Below, one piece after another: positions 54,602-64,000 of a stretch of 64,000 nucleotides of DNA. The position numbers and the translations under genes were made by a program. The first letter of the stretch is position 1, and every line of letters starts with the position of its first letter. The notes under the pieces are model-generated. The model was not told the origin of the DNA, made no database searches, and was given only the letters and a program-made list of their open reading frames with translations. The stretch comes from Ophiobolus disseminans (taxonomy: Eukaryota > Ascomycota > Dothideomycetes > Pleosporales > Phaeosphaeriaceae), in the NCBI GenBank assembly GCA_010093685.1, contig MU006234.1:549668-613667 (forward strand). The letters run 5' to 3'.

Positions 54602-56375
54602 TCAAACCTTCTCGACGTTTGTCTTTCCGTTGCCGGTCTCATCCGTAAGCTCAATAGCCTTGGCACCATCCTTCTCGCTCCGTACACTACCAGACTCAAT
54701 ATCTTTGACGGGTACAACGTTCGTACCAATCGGTCCAGCTTCTTCAAAGTGACGACCTTTCTTCTCGGGGCCGAGGGCTGTCGTAACCGCGATACCAATT
54801 ACAATGATGGCAGTAGCGACACCCATAACTGGTCCGTAAGCTTTAGACTTGGTACCCTTAGATGTTGTGATCATAATGCCCTCAGCTGCGGCGTTAACGA
54901 TCTGAGCTGAAGGAGATGAAATCATGTTGCCGAGCTGGTAAGTGATACCAACGAAGGATGAGCGGAAAGCCGGTGGCGAAAGCTCGCTAAGATGAATGGG
55001 AATGACTCCCCAGGCGCCCTGGACAAAGAATTGGATCATGAAGCCGGATGCGGAGAGACCCCGCTCAGTGGTGGGCAGAATCCATGCCGGAATGAGCATG
55101 CCGGATATAAGAGCTGAGCAAATGATCGTGCGACGACGACCAAACCACTGCGACGTGTACCCAAGAATCTATTTTACAAAGTCAGTATTTTACTCGCACC
55201 CAACTTGGTTACGGATGTCGACGTACCGTACCGCCAACACAAGCGCCGGTCTTCATCAGAATGGAGGCACGAGTGGCACCGGCAGAGCTAAGGTGTTTCT
55301 GCTCCTTCATAAAAGTAGTGTAGCTGTCCTGGGAAGTATGGGAGTAGAAGTTGAACTTCGAAATCATTAGTGCTGTGTCATTGAAGTTCGGAGATCAACC
55401 GAAACGTACCCAAGTCATCAAAATGATGCAGTAGACACACATGCGCCACTCCTTCTTGAGCATGGCCTTTGATTCTACCCAGAAGGCACCAGGAGTTTTG
55501 CCGTTCTTACCAGCCTTCTTCGCTTCAATGAATTGCTTAGACTCAGGGAAGAGAACTCGCATGAAGCCAATGGCAATCGAGAAGCCAGCACCAATCCAGA
55601 AGACAATCTTCCAGGACTTCGTCGTACCACCGACGCCAAGGTTTGCGCACGCTGCAAGCACGTAACCGAATGAGTATCCCTGTTGAAGGATACCGCTCAT
55701 TAAACCACGAGCGTTGGTGCTGTAATCTTTAGCATCGATTCGAGCCCCACAGACAAAGCACTTACGGGCAATTCTCCAAGGCCATTGAGATGGCATTGCC
55801 ATAGACACCGCCCATGAAGAGGCCGAAAAGACTGCGTACGGCGAGGAACTGCTGAAAGGTCGCAGCGTAAATGGTCGCAACCTGGAGGAGTCTGGTGCAA
55901 AGTCAGCATTTGTCACACCTTCATTCCCTCCGTGAAAATTTCACCCAAGTATGACCATGTTCAATATCATAGGATATTTTCTTCCGAATTTGTCTCCGCA
56001 CAGACCGAAAGCAGCCGCTCCGACGGATCGTAGGAGTAGCGTTAACGTAATGGCCGTAGTAATGTTGGTGTTAGACTGGTTGTAATAGGCGGCAAGCTTG
56101 GTCGTCTGAATAGACAGGGCGTGGAAGTCGAAAGCATCAGCAGTCCAGGCCAAGAATCCACAACTAAAATAGGCCCAGTCACGAAGGCGCAGTTGAGCGA
56201 AGAGGGTGAAGGGATTTTTGAGCGGCTCGGGCCTCTGCCATTCGCAGTGCTCCTCGCCATAATCGTTTCGAACAACAACCCGTTGGTCCCAAACAAAGAG
56301 GTCCTTGAAGCCTTGCTTTGCAGTTGCGAAGGTGCCTTTGGCCAAAGGGTCGGCGGGCCTGTTGGTGCTTGCCAT
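54602..56375 (-). CDS. JEN1: JEN1-type monocarboxylate (lactate/pyruvate) proton symporter
   Basis: Plasma-membrane MFS transporter taking up short-chain mono- or dicarboxylates. Five exons: 56375-55945, 55891-55766, 55719-55410, 55355-55227 and 55168-54602, encoding 520 aa. Seen: RDWAYFSCGFLAWTADAFDF, LLLRSVGAAAFGLCGDKFGR (MFS motif), VRSLFGLFMGGVYGNAISMA, ARGLMSGILQQGYSFGYV, and NFYSHTSQDSYTT formed across intron 3, which fits the Jen1 signature N-x2-[ST]-H-x-[ST]-Q-D-x3-T. The cytosolic C-terminus is Lys/Glu-rich (possible ubiquitination target). In related fungi such genes are induced on carboxylates and repressed by glucose; no binding sites were identified here. Confidence 0.92.
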
Positions 56376-58347
56376 GGCTACGATGAGCACAAAATTGAAT
56401 TGAAAGCAAAAACAAGAGGGGATCGACAATCACAAAGAGCAACTCGATCGCAGTGCTGGCTCCAATGATCTGGGCGATGGACGTGTATATATAGCTTCCA
56501 GGTCATTTCTCAAGCCTCGGCGGGCGTTTTTGCCTCAAACGATCATCCCCGGCCACCTGTACGACACTTCGAATGGCCAAGACATGCCAAGAATAATTAT
56601 GCAATGCTAGGAGGTTGACGCATGGTAAAATGTAACCGCACCAGCATGCCAAGCTGAGCGAAGCATTTGAGGGTGGGGTCGAGCTAGCATATCCGCCAGT
56701 GACGAAACAGAACGAATCCCGGGATTTGACGAACGTATCACAGAAGGTCGAGCGGGTAATGGAGTGACTTTATGGCGTGATGATCTCTTCAAGCCATTGC
56801 CTTATCCCCACGGGGTTGCAAGGAGTTTTCCAGTGCCCCAGAAATACGTGGAATGTATGTAGGTCAGGGAGGTCAATGTCTGTGGACTTTTCGTTCAACC
56901 ATTTTGTGACTGCTATCTTCGAGTGACACAGGAACCGTTCTGAACTCGTGCTACGTTAAGCTAAGTGGCGTGGCAGAAGCCTTCTTGAGACACCGTTGCG
57001 CGAAGAAGCTTCGCATCGAGTGCGGCCGCCACAAACTTGGCAATCGACCCCGCAGCGAGCCATGAGCGGTCAACTTTGCCGGGTGCCCTTGTACGCCGAG
57101 CAGAAGGCGCACACTTACTATGGCCAAGAAGATAAGCCGTGTGGCTTGCAGCCCGTCGTAGCAATGTCGTCAGCCGAGCATCCTTGAGCAGGCTTCTTTT
57201 GATAGCCTTCTTCGTGATGATGATGCGTGCAATGCTCGTAGCTGAACGTATCTGCATGTCGCTGATTTTTGGCGGTGAAGATGCTCACCCCAGGTTACCG
57301 GTACTTCGAACTACTTTTGCGTTCTAGGTGTTGGAATGCAATGTTGTGCAGGATGGAGCCGATGGTGGGGACTTCAGAGCACACGGCTTGCTGAGAAACA
57401 CCGGGGCTCAAGGGGGGAGAAAATTCAACAACGCTCAAGACCAAGCGGAGTTGGGGAGCCTTGGCTTTGATTATGTGTAGGAAATGGGTTGACTCGTGCT
57501 GGCCTGCTGACGCGCAAAAGACCAGAAAGGGCTTTTGTTGGAGAGGGATTCGATCGGCAGCAGAGGATTGTGGGGATGACGCTGGAGGCGCTAACCTCGA
57601 CCAAGGGGAAAAGTCGCATGTACCCGCCAACTCAATCCTCGGTGTTCCCTGCTCATGCGCACGTTCTATGTGTCCAAGGATCTGATGAACTGTGATTGCT
57701 TGCTACACTAATGTGGAGGAGGCATTTCAACCACGCGACTTGACCCGCACTACCTTCCTAGGTAGGAAACCCTGCGTCTTACCGATTCTCTTCAACCCAG
57801 TCAATCTGAATTTAATGACTCGGAATGGCTCCAGGAGGCTCAACACGGCTCCACTTGTCGGCAACGCAGCCCGTGAATGGGTTGCGCTATCACGATATAC
57901 CCCGAAAGTACCCCACAGCTAAGTTGCTTTAGGTAAACCGCGCTGATAAAGCGCCCAGGAAAGATCTTGGTCTCCAGGATGCCATGTGGTTTGTCTTCTC
58001 CGCGCACGAACGAGATGCATCGAACCACTAGTGCTGGGTGGACGCCATCCGACACGAACGCCAAGTCCTCTAGACAATGTGTGCTTCTCCGATAAATCTT
58101 CTGAGCTGATAGGATTACAGTGAAGCCGTATAATCGAGTCTATCTGTCCGCTGCTACAATTTTCAATGGATCATATACAGTGGCGTACAAAGCTTGCAAG
58201 TTGGCTCAATTACGCCGAAAGAACTGCATATACCTTCAGGACACAATATGGGCATCTTAGCTCTACGACCTTTCGCCGGTTTTCGAATGAAAGAGTTGCA
58301 GTGCACATAATGTCTTTTGCCGAGGATGCGAATATGACTTAAGCATA
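56376..58347. other. Intergenic, no gene called
   Basis: Short frames only (for example 56961-57257 minus, 57295-57630 minus) with no domain or splice support. Runs up to the MITE at 58348. Confidence 0.4.
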
Positions 58348-59217
58348 ACGTATTCCACCACTGAGCTGGCCAACCCACCGAGCTGGTCACTTTTTTTTTT
58401 ACCAAAAAAGGCCCTTTCTTGGTACTACTATCTCAACAACTACTTAATAGAATTCTCTAGAAACTTAACTATAAAGCTGCATCTATATTAGAACTTGTAA
58501 AGGGCTGAAGCCTTGATGGATGTTCCTTGGCCTATGGCCTCGGTTCTGCTGAAGTGGTGGTTGTGGCTGAGGTGTGGCTCACCATGTCCACAGGCTCCTA
58601 TTGGTTGCAGCCAATCTGAACCGAGATCAGATGAAAACCTTTCATTTGATCTTGAGAAGACTGTATCAAATTCATCACTGTTTACCTTGCACTTATGGTC
58701 AATCCATCGCACCCTTACAGAACTATTATTCTAGAATTACTAAGTTCTAGCTTATATAAGTGTCAGATACGATGAGGTATTAGAACCTGATGATAGATGA
58801 GATGAATTAATGATGATTTCTTGTTGTGTTGTTGTGTTCTCTGGTCAAGTGCAGAGTTTGACCGAGTCAGATCTAGTACTAGTGTGCCAAGGCGCTGTGC
58901 CGGCCCCTCCTGTTTCATTCAGTGTTGGTAGCCTCACAGCACCCCTGATATCTGACAATAAGTAACGACTTGTTAAAGAAATATAAAATTACAGGGGTTT
59001 ACAGCTACTATCTTAAAAACTACTTATATTAAGACGCTAAGATTCTAGAAAATAAACGCTTGTATATATAGGATTAATATATTAAGTTTTTAGAGAATTC
59101 TATTAAGTGGTTATTGAGATAGCAGTGCCAAGAAAGGGCCCTTTTGGTATAAAAAAAGTGACCAGCTCGGTGGGTTGGCCAGCTCGGTGGGTTGGCCAGC
59201 TCGGTGGTGGAATACGT
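58348..59217. mobile_element. TA-flanked MITE (Tc1/mariner-like) with long terminal inverted repeats
   Basis: 870 bp flanked by TA dinucleotides (58346-58347 and 59218-59219). The arms (about 58348-58470 and 59083-59217) are inverted copies beginning ACGTATTCCACCAC. Both contain a repeated unit CCAACCCACCGAGCTGG; the right arm has one extra copy. A poly-T (10) in the left arm matches a shorter poly-A in the right. No transposase frame is present, so it is non-autonomous. A 197-bp solo LTR is inserted in its middle. Confidence 0.85.
58761..58957. mobile_element. Solo LTR (197 bp) nested in the MITE
   Basis: Starts TGTCAGATA and ends TATCTGACA, a perfect 9-bp inverted repeat, flanked by ATAAG at 58756-58760 and 58958-58962 (5-bp target duplication). 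No internal retrotransposon sequence remains. It must have inserted after the MITE. Confidence 0.85.
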
Positions 59218-59557
59218 TAATAGATATGTCTATTAATGATTACAGGAATTTATGTGTATTGGATTCTTGTATTGGCATTTAGACCTTAAGACCTTGGTAT
59301 TGTATCTGATGCCTCGCTGCAGTGTGCACTGCGCCTTCCCACAGCCATCACGCTTTCTATCGACAATACCTTCACCATGACCAATAGTTGATGCTCTATC
59401 CTCTTTATTGTACGCAACATGCAAGATGCTCGTAAGGGCTTAAAGCGCAAGGAACTAAAGCCTTTACTCTCATTTGGGCCGATGATATCTCCATGGATAT
59501 GGTGCGCCTGCGGGGGCGTCACATCACCGCACCGATGACGATTTCGGGTTTCGCACT

Positions 59558-60565
59558 ATGCCTACGTGGCCTGACGATGACAAGGAGAACGAAGAGGAAG
59601 ATTCATCAACACACTTGAAACGCCACGTTAGCCAGGACCTTGGGTCAATACCCGTCAACGACGATCATCGTTCAGGACGTGAAAAGGAAGACACTTCGAA
59701 TGAGCCCTACCTGCATCATCCGCAAGAGCATCATCAGCAACAGCTAGGCATGGAAAAGAACAATCATGTCGACAATTCTTTGCATCAAGAGGAAGAGAAT
59801 GACGAGGATATAACAGATGTGATTTCTGAGATCTCTGACGAAGGAATTGTACTGCGCATGGGCTTCAAGTGTGCAGACACTTCTGCGAAAGGCATCAATA
59901 TCTACTATGGATACTTGGGCAAGGCTTGATTTCGAATAGTTGAGGATGGTCTCGGCTGCTTTGTTGAGAATGTCGTGAGAGTGATCAATAAACTCGATCT
60001 AGACGCTAACATCAATACCTCAGTAATCAGCAAGAGGGATCGTTTCGCTCACCCAAGAAAGATGTGGATTCCAGTCAAAGGTCGAGCGAAGGTATGGGAC
60101 TGGGCATAGGTTTACAAGCATGCTGTGATCAACGCAATCGAGCAACACTGACCCAATGCCACAAACGCAATCAAGAGCATATTCGATAACACTGAGATGC
60201 ACTCGCCCACTCTGTCATATGCATGCAACAGATGTGAGAACGAGGATAAGATTTCAAGCTACGTACAAGGCACTGAGCACATACGTGCTTTCCATGAAGA
60301 TGCAGACAGCACTACGATCCTCACATGCTGTCACTACTGCGAAATCTTCTTCGACAAAACCAAAGATGTAGTCGAACATTGGCAAACCTGCGACGACCTA
60401 AGTACGGCAGTTGATAGAAGGGAGTGGGATATCGGACTCTCCCGGATCTGCGCGGAATCGTTCAACCCTAGAGATGTAGATACTAGTAGCAAGATCCCTA
60501 AAGTAGGAGCTGAAGGTATCCGCGATACCAAACACTGTCAATCCTTGCGCCGACACGTTCGCTAG
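59558..60565 (+). pseudogene. Zinc-finger-like hypothetical protein broken by three in-frame stops
   Basis: A continuous 336-codon frame from ATG 59558 to 60565 interrupted only by TGA (59927), TAG (60107) and TGA (60149). Segment 1 is acidic (PDDDKENEEEDSS; HQEEENDEDITDVISEISDE). Segment 2 reads FRIVEDGLGCFVENVVRVIN and FAHPRKMWIPVKGRAKVWDW. Segment 3 has two Cys/His clusters, YACNRCENED...HIRAFH and CCHYCEIFF...EHWQTC, resembling degenerate C2H2 fingers. No frameshift is present, and all stops can come from single C-to-T or G-to-A changes. It lies 340 bp from the MITE. Family not recognised. Confidence 0.55.
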
Positions 60566-60936
60566 GAGCACGCCCCATATTTTGCGAGCTGTGGGTTCCT
60601 TATAGTAGATCTTGTAGCTTTGTGCGGCTGATCTTTGAAGTCGCAACATCTCGCGGCCCAATCTTGAACGATTCTTTGTTGGTGATCTTCGTAACCAGGG
60701 CCTTAAGCTCATCGTCGACAGATGGCGGCCTGAACCTAAGACATGAAAGAAGAGTTCGCTATTTGATAGGCACCTTGATGATGATGCTCATGTGTTGCGG
60801 CTGGGAAAAGCTGTTGAGATCTTCGGCCTTGTGGTCTGGGCCCCATATCCTGGGCGCCTTTCGAGGAAGCTTGACGATGCATCCCTTGCCGTTACCTAAG
60901 TAAGCTGGGTCTTGTGCTTTTTCACCCACGCCGCAA

Positions 60937-63871
60937 TTAGACTATAAAGTCCCTAGTCATACAGTCTATTTGATCAGCGAGGATGTCGTCGTAGCCTCCG
61001 CTGCGCGTAATCATATACTTAATCAACGCGGCAACTTCTTCAACATCCCACTTTGTGTCCGTCTTATCCAAGTCCTTGTTGTGGAGTTTTCTGCGCATGC
61101 ATCCAGCTGCGATGCGCTTAAGGCCGCGGACAAGGTTGATCTTCGAGAATTCTAGACGACACCTCTTGTTGGTGACGGGGTCGATGGGGGCGTAGAAAGT
61201 CAGCGTCGCCTTTGGATGACATGCGCGGAGCTCGTGGTACGTTTCGAGACGACTATCGTCGCACGTAGGTAGTCTAGAGATTTGGATGTAGAAGCCATAG
61301 CGAATAATGGCTGAGAGTTTAGTTGTAGAGGGCCATCCTAGAGAAGATCGAGACGAGTCCACAATCTTCATACACCAGCAGCCACACATCCACCTGCTTC
61401 CGTCACCTCCCACTTGTCCAATATCTCCTTCGTCTAGCCTATAGGTCAAGTCTTCACCTTCTTCTGGCACTTCGCCCATCTCTTGTATGAAGATCTGTGC
61501 AAGATTGCTCGTAGCCCGTGCATCCCCCAAGGCCAAGTGCCATCGAAGGTCGACGTCCTGGCCGGGGTGGAAGCCCTCCCACACCTTGGACAGCGTCATG
61601 AGGTGACCGAGGTTTGTGCAGTACCGGAACAGGTGCAGAAGATCTACCACTGGAAACTTTGTTGCAATCGAAGCCTGCGAAGTAGCCAGCAGGGAGTTTG
61701 CCTAAAGGACTCGGCCAACAGTATCGATGTCGAGCTTGGTATAGCCCCACTTCACAACCACGGCAGTGTCTTCGTCGAACACCAGGGTCCCGTATAGCTG
61801 ACGTCGGTACTCTTCAACAGTCAAGCCACGATCCTGCTTGTGTTGGTTGTCGAAGAGACCGCGTACCAGGCCCGTAAGGAACACGCTCCACCCCCCTCCC
61901 ATGCGCGAGCGTATGATCTGTTTCGCCTTGACCTCGCGCACAATTGAGGCGGCGTTAGGATGTTGTGCATATCGAAAAAAGCCAGAATATTCTTTACTAG
62001 GGTCGTGCAGGAGGACGATGGCGAACTCGGTCGGTATCCCAGCCAGTCCAGTCTTCGTCGAACCAACGCCCTCGGAGTCAGTTACCCAGACACAGGCTGG
62101 GTCTTGTTGTGTTAACAAAGCATAGCTGTCACGCACAAGTCTTGTGTGCGACATGCTAGAGGGAAGCGAAAAGTCGACTTTGGATCTTAGGACGGTGGTC
62201 AGGCAGGCCGTCGCGTACTTGTCGGACACTACAAGAGCCTTGATGCACTTCGTATGTCGCGCGTACCACACCGAGTCTTTTTCTCGCGGCTCAATGCATT
62301 CATAATATAAGATGTATGTTAAGAAGTTGTCCACAAGCTAGTCAAGATGAGTTGCGAGCTCTGGTACTGCTTTCGGGAGGAAGACATTGAAGCTGTTAAG
62401 GTCGAGCAGCTTAAATGGCCGGAGAGGTAAGGTGCGGTTATTGAAGCGTATGAGTCACGAAATTCGCTGAACTTGCTCCACCATGAGCCGAAGGGATGTG
62501 AAGCGCCTGGTCCCTTCTGTCTTAGAGTCAATCTGCTCGGCGGCAACCTTCTTTGTATGTGCGATTGGGAATACTGGAGGAGTCATCGAGGTCCCAACAG
62601 TAAGGCGAGGGTTCAGGAACCAGGTGCCAGCGTACACACGGGAGGCAGAGGCCGTATCGAGAAGATGATCCCAGTATCCCATGCTATTAGCCCTCCTTCG
62701 GATGTATCCATGGAGCAGCGTACTGTCGCATATTTGTAGTACCGGGCATTCTTGGAAGACTTGCTGCAGGGGCGCGCCAGCCTTGTCGTTGTCCCAGCTA
62801 AACCCAGTCAACTGGTCTGTGCGCTCTGTGTTGCTTGCAGTCCCAACGTACGGTCCAGCGCGTCTTCAACTGTGACGGTGTGAGGAGGGGAGGACTGCGC
62901 TGCATTGGCTATCTGAGGTGGGATGAGCTGCATATATACATGACCAACCATGAGCTATCCCAACTTATACTAGAGTGGTTCCGGGCAAGGCCCAAACCGT
63001 TACATCAACCAAGTCGATCGCAAGCGGCAGGATGGTCTGGCTCCCATCGCGGAGGTCATTGCGAGAGCGAATGTTTGCGGATATTAGAGGTTTTGTTATT
63101 TGAACATTATTGCCTTCTTCGACACGAGCGCCTCTGCCTCCTCGTACGGCTTGACGTTGGGGATATCGAAGCGGACTGGTATGCACTCGATGAGCTGAAC
63201 ACTATATTAGTACACGTTAAGATGTTGAAGACGGTAGAAGTGCTTACTTCTGGATGCGCGTTCACCAGCTCTTGTGCAACTACAGCAGTCGCGGCTTTCC
63301 TTGCCTCTTCAACCACCTTGAACTCCACACTCCTCGCGAATCGTTTTGCTGATGACTTGACCGTAGTAGCTTTTTTGGCCGCGTGCTTTGTCCCTGCCTC
63401 GGGCTCGGCCAGTAGGCATGAGAGCAAGCGCGATATATTGAGCACTGTCGGTGGCTTGGGTTTGTTGTGTGATGCGTTTTTGTAGTCGCTCGCATCCAGA
63501 CGCAGCCAATCTGGCAAGACTTCGTAAATGTCAGTCGCCGTGGTTGTCTGAATAGCGTTGGCGGGCTTTAAAGATAGGTCTGTATCTGATGTGCTGCTAA
63601 GTTTTAGGTACATGTCGCGTGCTATTCCAGCAATGCTGTCGGTGGTGTACATTTGGAAGCCAGTCGCTGGGAAGCGATAGCCTACAAACGGCTTTTTGTC
63701 CAGCCATTTTGCCATGTACTCCCACTTGAACGGGCTGTGCTGTGGGTTTGACCGGTTTTGGAAGTATCGCGCTACAATCGATATGTTGTCGGCCTCATCT
63801 TCGACCATCATCTCCTCTGCGGCGACAGCATCGACATCCTGCTGAGCGTTTTGACTGCCCGCCTCACTCAT
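60937..63871 (-). pseudogene. DEDDh-type 3'-5' exonuclease-like gene, nonsense-mutated
   Basis: First exon from ATG 63871 (MSEAGSQNAQQDVDAV) to a GTAAGC donor at about 63245. After an unresolved stretch (62820-63245) the frame 62811-60937 (625 codons) is continuous apart from TGA 62457-62455, TAG 62340-62338 and TAG 61704-61702. In it: VTDSEGVG (D-x-E, Exo I, about 62075), WGYTKLDIDTVGRVL (probable Exo II, about 61720) and WHLALGDARAT (H-x-A-x-x-D-A, Exo III of DEDDh enzymes, about 61530), in the right order. Such enzymes degrade RNA or DNA from the 3' end; related Gfd2/YDR514C-like proteins are common in fungi. The catalytic residues are still present although three stops interrupt the frame, so decay is recent. 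A further protein-like stretch (60900-60600, minus: VKLPRKAPRIWGPDHKAEDL) may be its 3' exon. Confidence 0.6.
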
Positions 63872-64000
63872 TGTAGCGGCTAGCGTGCGGGATGTAACGG
63901 TGGATGTTCGGTGTCGAGTGTTAGGGTTGTAATGAGGTAATGTTGCTCGGGAGATGGATCCACGCGCTCAAGAGGTAGTTCTTGTTGATGTTCGCTAGTG

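Noticed and set aside
1..64000. Secondary-metabolite gene cluster
   Set aside because: No polyketide synthase, NRPS, terpene cyclase or similar core enzyme is present; the regulator and transporter alone do not make a cluster.

Overview
The window is nuclear DNA of a filamentous ascomycete, most likely a Dothideomycete. This is inferred from short GT-AG introns (about 45-75 bp) with CTAAC-like branch sites, and from the gene families: a CPD photolyase, SLX4, a JEN1-type carboxylate transporter, an AA9 LPMO, a GH93-type exo-arabinanase, a HET fragment and Zn2Cys6/F-box proteins. C-to-T nonsense decay of a transposon fits repeat-induced point mutation (RIP). TGA ends several intact genes, so the code is standard.

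Layout. 1-15 kb: F-box gene, a proline-rich multi-exon gene, a small secreted protein, an orphan HET C-terminus, photolyase (three exons), a small two-exon gene and SLX4 (minus strand). 15-23 kb: gene-poor DNA with several unrelated tandem duplications of about 130 bp, intron-like signals on the minus strand, and a frameshifted fragment of an RBM39/Rsd1-type splicing factor. 23.3-31.2 kb: repeat island with a complete hAT transposon (23599-26712, 8-bp target duplication CTTGTCGT, 15 nonsense codons, no frameshift), two tRNA-like Pol III modules beside it, a nonsense-broken zinc-ribbon-like gene, and a solo LTR (30837-31155, target duplication CAGAG) with an exact 11 x 10-bp GAA array.

32-46 kb is ordinary gene-rich DNA: M28B peptidase, a BTB gene broken by one TGA, a 2OG-Fe(II) oxygenase, an F-box-like gene, a possible NmrA-like protein, a secreted GH93-like enzyme and a large membrane protein. 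49-56 kb: AA9 LPMO, a possible very small zinc-ribbon gene, a Zn2Cys6 regulator and a JEN1 transporter. 58-64 kb is a second decayed island: a TA-flanked MITE (58348-59217) with a second solo LTR nested in it (58761-58957, target duplication ATAAG), then two genes broken only by stop codons, a zinc-finger-like protein and a DEDDh exonuclease.

Several genes point to growth on plant matter: AA9 (cellulose), the GH93-like enzyme (arabinan), carboxylate uptake and a secreted peptide. The strongest unusual signals are the two mobile-element islands, the nonsense-only decay beside them, the LTR enhancer-like array, and the tRNA-like modules with large inserts. No secondary-metabolite cluster, CRISPR array or rRNA was seen.
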